Source: Leclercia adecarboxylata
GTDB lineage: Bacteria > Pseudomonadota > Gammaproteobacteria > Enterobacterales > Enterobacteriaceae
Direction of reading: 5' to 3'
Assembly: GCF_006171285.1 (NCBI RefSeq)
Contig: NZ_CP040889.1
Span: 3,906,001 to 3,970,000 of the forward strand
DNA: 64,000 bases
Shown here: positions 31,883 through 39,373 of the stretch, in pieces
How the letters are laid out: each line of letters starts with the position of its first letter
Position numbering within the stretch: position 1 is the first letter of the stretch
The notes under the pieces: model-generated
What the model was told of the DNA's origin: nothing
Databases searched by the model: none
What the model saw: the letters and a program-made list of their open reading frames with translations, nothing else
Translations under genes and position numbers: made by a program

Positions 31883-32687
31883 CCTGACGCGCGACACGCT
31901 GCTGTCGCGCTTTTTCCCGCAGTATCGCATCATCGCGCCGCCAGCCCACGCCGGGTTGAGCGGCGCGAGCTGCATTATCGAACATGCAGGGCACCGTCTG
32001 GTGCTGCGCCAGTGCCATGCCGGGCTGGCAACGCCTGCCCATTTTCGCCGTCAGTACCATGCCCTGCGCCATCTTCCCGCCGACATTGCTCCTCAACCGC
32101 GTTTTTACAGTCCTGGCTGGATGGCGGTGGATTATCTGGCGGGCGATATCAAAACCACGCTGCCCGCCGCACCTGCGCTGGCCGCAATGCTGTATCATCT
32201 CCATCAACAGCCGACGTTCGGCTGGAGCATCACCCTGACGCCGCTGCTGGAACAGTACTGGCTACAGGCCTCGCCCTCCCGACGCACGCCGCTATGGCTG
32301 AGATGGCACAAGCGCCTGCTAAAACGAGGAGAGCCGCGCCCGCTGCGCCTGGCGCCGCTGCATATGGACGTTCATGCGGGTAATATCGTGCATACCGACC
32401 TCGGCAGTCGGCTGCTGGACTGGGAGTACGCCGGTGATGGTGACGTGGCGCTGGAGCTTGCCAGCGTCTGGACCGATGGTGACGCCGGGCGTCAGGCATT
32501 GCTCGCCGCCTATGCAGAGGCCGCACAGCTTGACCTGACGCAGCTGCAACGACAGGTGAAGCGCTGGCGCCCCTGGGTGCTGATGCTGATGGCGGGCTGG
32601 TTTGAGCTGCGCTGGCAGCAATCACAAAACAAACAATTTATAACCCTGGCCGATGAAGTCTGGCGCCAGTTAGCAACGAGAGAATAA
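31863..32687 (+). CDS. thiK: Thiamine kinase
   Basis: 274 residues if started at the GTG at 31863, giving an N-terminus that aligns with E. coli ThiK and the same total length; the ATG at 31839 would add eight residues. ThiK phosphorylates thiamine for salvage. It has the aminoglycoside-phosphotransferase fold: the catalytic loop is [14 protein letters not shown] and the metal-binding aspartate lies in [18 protein letters not shown]. The start overlaps the lpoB 3' end by 20 bases. GC content is high and the sequence is more diverged from E. coli than its neighbours are. Confidence 0.9.
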   Translation: MQFSNSNLTRDTLLSRFFPQYRIIAPPAHAGLSGASCIIEHAGHRLVLRQCHAGLATPAHFRRQYHALRHLPADIAPQPRFYSPGWMAVDYLAGDIKTTLPAAPALAAMLYHLHQQPTFGWSITLTPLLEQYWLQASPSRRTPLWLRWHKRLLKRGEPRPLRLAPLHMDVHAGNIVHTDLGSRLLDWEYAGDGDVALELASVWTDGDAGRQALLAAYAEAAQLDLTQLQRQVKRWRPWVLMLMAGWFELRWQQSQNKQFITLADEVWRQLATRE

Positions 32688-32698
32688 GAGAGGTTCGT

Positions 32699-33724
32699 GT
32701 GGGTCCGGTCATGTTGGATGTGGAAGGTTATGAGCTGGATGCGGAGGAGCGCGAGATCCTGGCGCACCCGCTGGTGGGTGGCCTGATCCTGTTTACCCGT
32801 AATTATCACGATCCGGCGCAGCTGCGCGAGCTGGTTCGCCAGATCCGCGACGCTTCCCATCACCGGCTGGTGGTGGCGGTGGATCAGGAGGGGGGCCGCG
32901 TGCAGCGTTTCCGCGACGGCTTTACCCGTCTGCCGGCTGCCCAGTCCTTTGTGGCGCTGCTCGGCCTGGAAGAGGGCGGCAAGCTGGCGCAGGAGGCGGG
33001 CTGGCTGATGGCCAGCGAGATGATCGCCATGGATATTGATATCAGCTTCGCCCCGGTACTGGACGTGGGCCATATCAGCGCTGCCATCGGCGAGCGTTCT
33101 TACCATGATGAACCGCAGAAGGCGCTGCAGGTGGCGACCCGCTTTATCGACGGAATGCATGAAGCGGGGATGAAAACCACGGGTAAACACTTCCCGGGAC
33201 ATGGTGCCGTCACGGCGGATTCCCATAAAGAGACTCCGCGCGATCCACGGCCACAGGCGGAGATCCGCGCCCGGGATATGTCGATTTTCAAATCGCTTAT
33301 CAGCGACAACAAGCTCGACGCCATCATGCCTGCGCATGTGATCTACCCCGATGTCGATCCCCGTCCGGCCAGCGGCTCGCCGCACTGGCTCAAAACCGTT
33401 CTGCGTCAGGAGCTGGGTTTCAACGGGGTGATTTTTTCCGACGATCTGTCGATGGAAGGGGCGGCGATCATGGGCAGCTACGCTGAACGGGGTCAGGCAT
33501 CGCTGGACGCGGGTTGCGATATGATCCTGGTCTGCAATAATCGTAAAGGCGCAGTGAGCGTGTTGGATAACCTGTCGCCGATCAAGGCTGAACGTGTTAC
33601 ACAATTGTATCATAAAGGTTCTTTTAGCCGTCAGGAGCTGCGGGATTCCGCACGCTGGAAAACCGTGAACGCGCAGTTACAGGCGCTTCATGAGCGCTGG
33701 GAAGCGCATAAAGCGGGGCAGTAA
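32699..33724 (+). CDS. nagZ: Beta-N-acetylhexosaminidase NagZ
   Basis: 341 residues, with a GTG start at 32699 behind AGAGAGG. NagZ is the cytoplasmic glycosidase that removes GlcNAc from anhydromuropeptides in cell-wall recycling; its products signal to AmpR in species with an inducible AmpC beta-lactamase. The GH3 motif [14 protein letters not shown] (residues 163-176) carries the acid/base H176, and D248 in [12 protein letters not shown] is the nucleophile. The N-terminus [16 protein letters not shown] matches the family. The cluster also holds lpoB and lies near nagK, so murein turnover genes are concentrated here. Confidence 0.98.
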   Translation: MGPVMLDVEGYELDAEEREILAHPLVGGLILFTRNYHDPAQLRELVRQIRDASHHRLVVAVDQEGGRVQRFRDGFTRLPAAQSFVALLGLEEGGKLAQEAGWLMASEMIAMDIDISFAPVLDVGHISAAIGERSYHDEPQKALQVATRFIDGMHEAGMKTTGKHFPGHGAVTADSHKETPRDPRPQAEIRARDMSIFKSLISDNKLDAIMPAHVIYPDVDPRPASGSPHWLKTVLRQELGFNGVIFSDDLSMEGAAIMGSYAERGQASLDAGCDMILVCNNRKGAVSVLDNLSPIKAERVTQLYHKGSFSRQELRDSARWKTVNAQLQALHERWEAHKAGQ

Positions 33725-33758
33725 TCCCTCCTGACAAGCGTAGTGTGGCGAGGATACG

Positions 33759-34301
33759 ATGATCATCTATTTGCACGGTTTTGATTCGAACAGTCCCGGT
33801 AATCACGAGAAAGTACTGCAGCTGCAGTTTATCGATCCGGATGTGCGTCTGATTAGCTACAGCACGCGCCATCCGAAGCATGATATGCAGCATCTGCTGA
33901 AAGAAGTGGACAAAATGCTGCAGCTGAACGTTGACGACCGTCCGTTGATTTGTGGCGTCGGCCTGGGAGGGTACTGGGCTGAGCGCATTGGGTTCCTGTG
34001 TGATATTCGCCAGGTGGTGTTCAATCCTAACCTGTTCCCGAACGAGAACATGGAAGGCAAAATCGACAGGCCGGAAGAGTATGTTGATATCGCCACCAAG
34101 TGCGTGAGCAATTTCCGTGAGAAAAACCGCGATCGCTGTCTGGTGATCCTCTCCCGCAACGATGAGGCGCTGAACAGCCCCCGTGCGGCGGAGCTGTTGC
34201 ACCACTACTACGAAATTGTCTGGGACGAAGAGCAGACGCACAAGTTCAAGAATATTGCCCCCCACCTGCAGCGTATCAAAGCGTTCAAGACTTTAGGATA
34301 A
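33759..34301 (+). CDS. ycfP: UPF0227 alpha/beta-hydrolase-like protein YcfP
   Basis: 180 residues, the usual length. The family has an alpha/beta-hydrolase fold and is related to the esterase YqiA. It starts [17 protein letters not shown]. Where active hydrolases have the nucleophile elbow G-x-S-x-G, YcfP reads [11 protein letters not shown], with no serine at the expected position, so classical serine hydrolase chemistry is unlikely. The C-terminus ends [29 protein letters not shown]. It follows nagZ after 34 bases and has a terminator behind it. The function is not known. Confidence 0.93.
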   Translation: MIIYLHGFDSNSPGNHEKVLQLQFIDPDVRLISYSTRHPKHDMQHLLKEVDKMLQLNVDDRPLICGVGLGGYWAERIGFLCDIRQVVFNPNLFPNENMEGKIDRPEEYVDIATKCVSNFREKNRDRCLVILSRNDEALNSPRAAELLHHYYEIVWDEEQTHKFKNIAPHLQRIKAFKTLG

Positions 34302-34318
34302 GGCTCATTTTTCCAACT

Positions 34319-34355
34319 AAGCCCGGCCACTTTCGTGAGCCGGGCTTTCTTTTTG
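34319..34355 (+). terminator. Rho-independent terminator after ycfP
   Basis: AAGCCCGGC (34319-34327) pairs with GCCGGGCTT (34339-34347), followed by TCTTTTT. It closes the hinT-ycfP cluster. Confidence 0.9.
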
Positions 34356-34386
34356 CTAAGCTTGGGTGAATTTTAAGCGGCAAAAC

Positions 34387-34435
34387 TTGATGCACATCAA
34401 TTTTGGTATGACCAATGCACCGAACATGTTATTCT
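34387..34435 (+). promoter_or_regulatory. ndh promoter with FNR box
   Basis: TTGATGCACATCAA at 34387-34400 is a perfect FNR box (TTGAT-N4-ATCAA). A -10-like TATTCT lies at 34430-34435, so the box is centred about 50 bases upstream of the expected start near 34443. That is the repression position known for E. coli ndh, where FNR shuts the gene off without oxygen. Confidence 0.85.
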
Positions 34436-34534
34436 CATGACGGTTGAATGGTTTCAGTGCGGTAACCTGTTGTTAATTAAAGGTTATTTTAATAACTTTT
34501 AGTTAACAATTGGTTAATAATTTAGGGGGTCACG

Positions 34535-35839
34535 TTGACTACACCATTGAAAAAGATAGTGATTGTGGGCGGCGGCGCAGGCGGGCTGGAGCTGGCTACG
34601 CAGCTGGGTAAGAAGCTCGGCCGCGGTAAAAAAGCCAAAGTTACGCTCGTCGATCGCAACCACAGCCACCTGTGGAAACCGCTGCTGCACGAAGTCGCCA
34701 CCGGTTCTCTGGATGAGGGCGTGGACGCGCTGAGCTATCTGGCGCATGCGCGCAACCACGGGTTCCAGTTCCAGCTGGGTTCAGTGGTCGATATCAACCG
34801 TGAAAGCAAAACTATTACGCTGGCAGAGCTGCGTGACGAGAAGGGCGAGCTGCTGGTGCCGGAGCGCAAGCTGGCGTATGACACGCTGGTGATGGCGCTG
34901 GGCAGCACCTCCAACGACTTCAACACCCCGGGTGTAAAAGAGAACTGCATCTTCCTCGACAACCCGCATCAGGCGCGTCGTTTCCATCAGGAAATGCTGA
35001 ACCTGTTCCTGAAATATTCCAATAACCTCGGCGCAAGCGGCAAGGTGAATATCGCTATTGTCGGCGGTGGCGCGACGGGCGTTGAGCTCTCTGCGGAGCT
35101 GCATAACGCGGTGAAACAGCTACACAGCTACGGCTATAAAGGCTTAACCAACGACGCGCTGAACGTGACGCTGGTGGAAGCGGGCGAACGTATTCTGCCT
35201 GCGCTGCCGCCGCGTATCTCCGGCGCTGCACATAGCGAACTGACCAAGCTGGGCGTGCGTGTTCTGACCCAGACAATGGTGACCAGTGCCGATGAGCACG
35301 GCCTGAACACCAAAGACGGCGAGCACATCAAAGCCGATCTGATGGTCTGGGCGGCAGGGATCAAAGCGCCTGATTTCATGAAAGAGATCGGCGGCCTTGA
35401 AACCAACCGCATCAACCAGCTGGTGGTTGAGCCAACGCTGCAAACCACCCGCGATCCGGACATCTACGCCATTGGCGACTGCGCCTCATGCGCCCGCCCG
35501 GAGGGTGGATTCGTACCACCGCGCGCTCAGGCTGCTCACCAGATGGCAAGCCTGGCGCTGCACAACATCCTGGCCCAGGCGAAGGGCAAAACCCTGAAGA
35601 GCTACGTCTATAAAGATCACGGTTCCCTGGTTTCGCTTTCGAACTTCTCCACCGTGGGCAGCCTGATGGGTAACCTGATGCGCGGTTCAATGATGGTCGA
35701 GGGGCGCATTGCCCGCTTCGTCTATATCTCCCTGTACCGTATGCACCAGGTTGCGCTGCACGGTTACTTCAAAACCGGGCTGATGATGGTGGTTGGCAGC
35801 ATCAATCGCGTGATCCGCCCGCGACTGAAACTGCACTGA
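34535..35839 (+). CDS. ndh: Type II NADH dehydrogenase
   Basis: 434 residues with a TTG start at 34535 behind AGGGGG; the E. coli gene also begins with TTG. Ndh passes electrons from NADH to quinone without pumping protons and is used mainly in aerobic growth. Two Rossmann motifs are seen: [14 protein letters not shown] at residues 12-25 for FAD and [15 protein letters not shown] near residue 175 for NADH. The ALGSTSNDF and AIGDCAS motifs complete the flavoprotein core. The C-terminus forms the membrane-binding surface and ends in [12 protein letters not shown]. Anaerobic repression by FNR is indicated by the box upstream. Confidence 0.98.
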   Translation: MTTPLKKIVIVGGGAGGLELATQLGKKLGRGKKAKVTLVDRNHSHLWKPLLHEVATGSLDEGVDALSYLAHARNHGFQFQLGSVVDINRESKTITLAELRDEKGELLVPERKLAYDTLVMALGSTSNDFNTPGVKENCIFLDNPHQARRFHQEMLNLFLKYSNNLGASGKVNIAIVGGGATGVELSAELHNAVKQLHSYGYKGLTNDALNVTLVEAGERILPALPPRISGAAHSELTKLGVRVLTQTMVTSADEHGLNTKDGEHIKADLMVWAAGIKAPDFMKEIGGLETNRINQLVVEPTLQTTRDPDIYAIGDCASCARPEGGFVPPRAQAAHQMASLALHNILAQAKGKTLKSYVYKDHGSLVSLSNFSTVGSLMGNLMRGSMMVEGRIARFVYISLYRMHQVALHGYFKTGLMMVVGSINRVIRPRLKLH

Positions 35840-35844
35840 GTTCT

Positions 35845-35876
35845 AAGCCCCTCCGCATCCGCGGTGGGGCTTTTTT
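35845..35876 (+). terminator. Rho-independent terminator after ndh
   Basis: AAGCCCC and CCGC pair with GCGG and GGGGCTT around ATCC, with one mismatch, followed by six Ts. It lies six bases after the ndh stop. Confidence 0.92.
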
Positions 35877-36035
35877 AGCATATCGTTCTGCAAAACGCCC
35901 TCTCTGGGTCTAAGAGTCCTCCTAAACCAGCCAGTTTTGCGCTTGTCGCCGCATTTTTAATCCTTTCTCTGATTTGCCTGCGTACACCTTTCGTTGCAAA
36001 ATTGTTACTAATAGCAATAAAAAGGAGAACGTCAC

Positions 36036-36575
36036 ATGAATAAATCCATGGTGGCAGGTATAGGGATTGGCGTGGTTGCCGCATTAGGTGTGGCGGCCGT
36101 TGCCAGTCTTAATGTTTTTGATCGTGGCCCACAATATGCGCAGGTGGTTTCGGCTACACCTATCAAAGAGACGGTAAAAACACCGCGCCAGGAGTGCCGC
36201 AACGTGACCGTAACGCATCGCCGCCCTGTGCAGGATGAAAACCGTATCGCCGGTTCCGTTCTTGGCGCGGTAGCCGGCGGGGTGATTGGTCACCAGTTTG
36301 GTGGCGGCCGCGGTAAAGATGTCGCAACGGTAGTGGGTGCCTTAGGTGGTGGTTACGCCGGGAATCAGGCGCAGGGTGCCCTGCAGGAGCGCGATACCTA
36401 CACCACGACCCAACAGCGTTGTAAGACGGTCTATGACAAATCAGAGAAAATGCTCGGCTATGATGTGACCTATAAAATTGGCGATCAGCAGGGCAAGATC
36501 CGTATGGATAAAGATCCCGGCACCCAGATCCCGCTTAACGGCGACGGTCAGCTGGTACTGAATAACAAAGCATAA
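36036..36575 (+). CDS. ycfJ: Glycine-zipper protein YcfJ
   Basis: 179 residues. An N-terminal hydrophobic segment (VAGIGIGVVAALGVAAVASL, about residues 5-25) is a signal anchor or uncleaved membrane helix. Residues 70-112 form a glycine-zipper 2TM domain (SVLGAVAGGVIGHQFGGGRG, then VGALGGGYAGNQAQG), as in rickettsial 17-kDa-type outer-membrane proteins. Two cysteines (RQECRNV and QQRCKTV) flank it and may form a disulfide. AAGGAG lies 8 bases before the ATG. YcfJ has been linked to envelope and biofilm phenotypes in E. coli, but its molecular function is not settled. Confidence 0.92.
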   Translation: MNKSMVAGIGIGVVAALGVAAVASLNVFDRGPQYAQVVSATPIKETVKTPRQECRNVTVTHRRPVQDENRIAGSVLGAVAGGVIGHQFGGGRGKDVATVVGALGGGYAGNQAQGALQERDTYTTTQQRCKTVYDKSEKMLGYDVTYKIGDQQGKIRMDKDPGTQIPLNGDGQLVLNNKA

Positions 36576-36596
36576 AAAAATCTGTTCTCTACATTT

Positions 36597-36631
36597 AGCT
36601 CCCCATTCGCTCAGGCTGGGGAGCTTTTTTT
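36597..36631 (+). terminator. Rho-independent terminator after ycfJ
   Basis: AGCTCCCCA (36597-36605) pairs with TGGGGAGCT (36617-36625), followed by seven Ts. It is back-to-back with a minus-strand terminator at 36641-36685. Confidence 0.93.
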
Positions 36632-36635
36632 GCGC

Positions 36636-36685
36636 AAAAAAAAGACCTTAACACCGGCGCCGGTTGCGCGATGACTAAGGTCTTT
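36636..36685 (-). terminator. Terminator of the 51-residue ORF
   Basis: On the minus strand AAAGACCTTA (36685-36676) pairs with TAAGGTCTTT (36650-36641) and runs into eight Ts (36643-36636). The loop contains a 12-base palindrome, ACCGGCGCCGGT (36653-36664), which forms an inner hairpin. It begins 28 bases after the stop of the small ORF, which supports that ORF as a real transcription unit. Confidence 0.85.
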
Positions 36686-36712
36686 CTCAGGGATACAGCA
36701 GGGTAAGAGTGG

Positions 36713-36868
36713 TTAGAGGTCGAATTCGTGATACTGGCGTAGCAGCAAAAATCCCGTTATCAGTACGGAAAGAAAAGCAAATAAAACTGACCCACCACAT
36801 AAAACCCAGAGACCGAATAACAATGTAATTACTATTAACACCTTGAATAAAGGTAATAGCAAAATCAT
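36713..36868 (-). CDS. Small membrane protein, 51 residues, unrecognised
   Basis: An ATG at 36868 opens a 51-residue frame that ends with TAA at 36713. AAGGAG stands seven bases before the ATG, a near-perfect ribosome binding site. The product is almost entirely hydrophobic: it begins MILLLPLFKVLIVITLLFGL, continues WVLCGGSVLFAFLSVLITGF and ends LLLRQYHEFDL. This reads as two membrane helices with a Gly-Gly turn at about residues 25-26 and a short polar tail. A strong terminator follows. It lies between comR and ycfJ, both envelope-related. I do not recognise a family. A two-helix small membrane protein is the best description. Confidence 0.7.
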   Translation of the reverse strand: MILLLPLFKVLIVITLLFGLWVLCGGSVLFAFLSVLITGFLLLRQYHEFDL

Positions 36869-37054
36869 TTATATTCTCCTTCTGAATGTGTATAGCCAGA
36901 ACTTCTCCGCCACAACTCATGCGCCTAATCATTAGCACATCAATAATCACACAATAAAGAATAGCAAACAGCAGAGCCAGGGGAGTAATTTTTGCCAGGC
37001 TTTGAGAAAGTATAGTTGAGAGGAGGGGATCAGGGCGGCAGGCCGCCCTGACGA

Positions 37055-37690
37055 TCAGGCTTTCAGAAGTTCGGGCCACAGACGCAGGGTAATTTGCGTT
37101 ATGGTCAGCAGTTTTTCCAGGCTGGCGCCTTCCCGGGCGCTGATGGACATGCCCTGTAAAACGCAGTTCAGATATTGGGCAAGTTTATGGGGATCGCTCT
37201 GGGCCGGGATCTCATCGCGCTGCTGACGCTGCTGTAAAAACCGGCACAGCGTCTCCTCCTGCATGGCATGGCGTGATTTCACCGTGTGGGCAATCTCTTC
37301 CGAAGAGGCCGCAAGCGTCGCCGAGGTATTAATCATAAAGCAGCCCGCAGGCGTATCTTTGCTGGTAAAGCAGGTCGCCACTGCGGTGAAGTAGTCTTCC
37401 AGCGCCTGTTCGACGCGCTTCTCTTCACAAAACAGCTGCGCTTCATGGCGTGCGGCGAAGCGGCTGATATAGCGATCCAGCACCGCGCGGAACAGCCCCT
37501 CTTTATTGGTAAATTCTGCATACAGCGTAGGCGCTTTCGCCCCCGTCGCGGCAACCAGGTCTGCCAGCGATGTGGCTTCATACCCATGCTGCCAGAACAG
37601 CGTCATGGCCTTATCCAGCGCCGCTTCCCTGTCGAACACTTTTGGTCGGCCACGGCTTTTCTTTTCGCAACGCGTGTCATCGGTTGTCAT
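37055..37690 (-). CDS. comR: TetR-family copper-responsive repressor ComR
   Basis: 211 residues from the ATG at 37690; the frame is open further upstream, but homologues begin here. ComR (YcfQ) represses bhsA/comC and is released by copper in E. coli. The N-terminal TetR helix-turn-helix is clear: RGRPKVFDREAALDKAMTLF, then HGYEATSLADLVAATGAKAPTLYAEF, about residues 15-60. The C-terminal domain (TPAGCFMINTSATLA, then CVLQGMSISAREGASLEKLL) is the ligand and dimer part, with a cysteine that could take part in copper sensing; that is inference. It is transcribed away from bhsA, so the operator should lie in the 240-base gap. A GC-rich hairpin (37030-37051) lies just after the stop. Confidence 0.93.
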   Translation of the reverse strand: MTTDDTRCEKKSRGRPKVFDREAALDKAMTLFWQHGYEATSLADLVAATGAKAPTLYAEFTNKEGLFRAVLDRYISRFAARHEAQLFCEEKRVEQALEDYFTAVATCFTSKDTPAGCFMINTSATLAASSEEIAHTVKSRHAMQEETLCRFLQQRQQRDEIPAQSDPHKLAQYLNCVLQGMSISAREGASLEKLLTITQITLRLWPELLKA

Positions 37691-37839
37691 AGCCGTTGTA
37701 CCTCTGTTGGTTTGTTGAACGACCATTATAAAAATAATCCCTTTCTGCGACCAGCGCTGAATGGATAAAAATTTATTCATCCTATCAATATGAATTTAAA
37801 CGCTTTTAAAATTATTTTAATGATCGTTATAAAAATTAA

Positions 37840-37869
37840 TTGACGTGTGACGCAGATCACATCTATCAT
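37840..37869 (+). promoter_or_regulatory. bhsA promoter with perfect CRP palindrome
   Basis: TTGACG (37840-37845), an 18-base spacer and TATCAT (37864-37869) form a sigma-70 promoter. Within the spacer, TGTGACGCAGATCACA (37846-37861) is an exact CRP consensus (TGTGA-N6-TCACA). CRP bound there would block this promoter, or activate a second one with TAAGTA at 37885-37890. Two GATCGTTA repeats (37822 and 37879) flank it and could belong to the ComR operator. Confidence 0.65.
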
Positions 37870-37930
37870 TTTGTTATCGATCGTTAAGTAAATTCTTGCG
37901 ACATCCCTTCACTTGCAAAAGGTCTTTATC

Positions 37931-38188
37931 ATGAAAAACGTAAAAACACTGATCGCCGCCGCCGTACTTAGCTCACTCTCATTTGCCAGCTTTGCAGCCG
38001 TTCAGGTGCAGTCTACCCCTGCCGATCAACAAAAAGTGGGCACTATCGCCGCGACGGGTGGGACTAACCTGGATTCACTGGAAAGCCAGTTAGCGCAAAA
38101 AGCGGATGAAATGGGGGCGAAATCTTACCGTATCACTTCCGTTACCGGCCCGAACACCCTGCACGGTACTGCAGTGATCTACAAATAA
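37931..38188 (+). CDS. bhsA: Stress-induced outer-membrane protein BhsA/ComC
   Basis: 85 residues from the ATG at 37931, the E. coli length. BhsA (YcfR, ComC) is a small DUF1471 protein induced by acid, heat, peroxide, chlorine and copper; it lowers outer-membrane copper permeability and affects biofilm. A signal peptide MKNVKTLIAAAVLSSLSFA is cleaved after about residue 22 (FAA). The mature domain ends ADEMGAKSYRITSVTGPNT and then LHGTAVIYK, the typical DUF1471 fold end. It is divergent from its repressor gene comR. Confidence 0.96.
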   Translation: MKNVKTLIAAAVLSSLSFASFAAVQVQSTPADQQKVGTIAATGGTNLDSLESQLAQKADEMGAKSYRITSVTGPNTLHGTAVIYK

Positions 38189-38221
38189 GCATGGCTTAAC
38201 CCTCATTAATGCCACTACGAA

Positions 38222-38253
38222 AAAAAACGCTCTGCCTGTGCAGAGCGTTTTTT
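38222..38253. terminator. Bidirectional terminator, bhsA / ldtC
   Basis: GCTCTGC pairs with GCAGAGC around CTGT, flanked by a long A run and T run (AAAAAACGC...GCGTTTTTT). It serves the convergent bhsA and ldtC genes. Confidence 0.95.
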
Positions 38254-38264
38254 GTTTGTGCAGT

Positions 38265-39218
38265 TTACATCGACTGGGTTACAGGATGTGGCGTCACGTC
38301 CACCGGCATACCCGAACGCGCTTCCATGGCGCGCTCCATCACCACCTCGTCAGCGCTGGCCTTAAAACCCTGCTGGGCGGCATTGAGGATAATCGGCAGG
38401 GTTTGCGGATCGTCATTCAGCTGCTTCGACAGCGGCTGGTGTACCTCCACCAGACGCACGCTGCCTGGCTCTTCCGACACCTTGATCGGCGTATTCATGA
38501 TATTCACTTTGGTGCCGGGCTGGATGACACGGAACAGCGTCTCGATGTCATTGTCCCGCAGGCGAATACAGCCGGAACTCACGCGCATGCCGATGCCAAA
38601 ATCGGCATTGGTGCCATGCAGCAGATACACCCCACCGTAGGCTGCGAGGCGAATGGCGTGATGTCCCATCGGGTTTTCCGGCCCGGCGGGCACCACCGCA
38701 GGCAGATCGATACCCTGGGCTTTATAGCGGGCGCGGATGTTGGCGGTTGGGGTCCAGGTCGGATTGGCGCGTTTGTCCGACACCGTAGTCACCATCGTTG
38801 GCGTCAGGGTATCGCCCCCCAGCTGACCAATGCCGATGGGGTAAACCGTGACCTCATTTTTACCCGGCGGGTAATAGTAGAGCCGCAGCTCGGCCAGGTT
38901 GATCACAATTCCTTCCCGCGGCGCGTCGGGGAGCAGGGTTTGCAGCGGGATAGTCAGCACGCTGCCCGCACGGGGAACGTAGGGGTCAACGCCCGGATTT
39001 GCCTGCAGCAGGGCCAGGAAACCGACGTTATATTTTTTGGCAATGGCTTCCAGCGAGCCGCCATCGTTCTCCACCACATGAAAACGATTTTCGCCCACCA
39101 GCCGACTGCCCGCCGGGGGCAAGGGCCAGGTATTGGCCCGGGTGGGCAGGGCAAGCGCCAGGGTCGCGAGGAGCGCAACCAACGGTATCCAACGGGTAAA
39201 ACGCGACGTTTTTTTCAT
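38265..39218 (-). CDS. ldtC: L,D-transpeptidase LdtC
   Basis: 317 residues from the ATG at 39218. LdtC (YcfS) attaches Braun lipoprotein to peptidoglycan. It has a signal peptide ending near PTRANTWPLP, a LysM murein-binding domain at about residues 40-90 (HVVENDGGSLEAIAKKYNVGF) and the YkuD catalytic domain with HGTNADFGIGMRVSSGCIRL, whose cysteine is the nucleophile. The C-terminal tail is lineage-specific. The neighbour bhsA is convergent. A further in-frame ATG at 39236 is not needed for the signal peptide. Confidence 0.96.
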   Translation of the reverse strand: MKKTSRFTRWIPLVALLATLALALPTRANTWPLPPAGSRLVGENRFHVVENDGGSLEAIAKKYNVGFLALLQANPGVDPYVPRAGSVLTIPLQTLLPDAPREGIVINLAELRLYYYPPGKNEVTVYPIGIGQLGGDTLTPTMVTTVSDKRANPTWTPTANIRARYKAQGIDLPAVVPAGPENPMGHHAIRLAAYGGVYLLHGTNADFGIGMRVSSGCIRLRDNDIETLFRVIQPGTKVNIMNTPIKVSEEPGSVRLVEVHQPLSKQLNDDPQTLPIILNAAQQGFKASADEVVMERAMEARSGMPVDVTPHPVTQSM

Positions 39219-39340
39219 CACCAGAATCCATAGCAATAAAGATTATTATTATCTGAACGTTAATCGATAATTATGGCGAATGAGTGTGTCGGGAAGTCCA
39301 GGCGGATTGCAAAGAGTTGTAAATTGCGCGGGGGAAATCA

Positions 39341-39368
39341 TGCCGGGCGACATCAACATCGCCCGGCA
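39341..39368 (-). other. GC-rich hairpin after mfd
   Basis: TGCCGGGCGA pairs with TCGCCCGGCA around an eight-base loop, just beyond the mfd stop. It has no T run, so termination there would need help from another factor; it may protect the 3' end. Confidence 0.55.
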
Positions 39369-39373
39369 CGGGG

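Noticed and set aside
37030..37051. GC-rich hairpin just after comR as a terminator
   Set aside because: The stem TCAGGGCGGC/GCCGCCCTGA is perfect, but no T run follows on the minus strand, so I do not call a Rho-independent terminator.
36687..37079. 130-codon frame on the minus strand across the comR end and the small ORF
   Set aside because: It overlaps comR's end and the 51-residue ORF in another frame, has no ribosome binding site at its start, and its hydrophobic middle is not continued into a coherent protein. A short internal product cannot be fully excluded.
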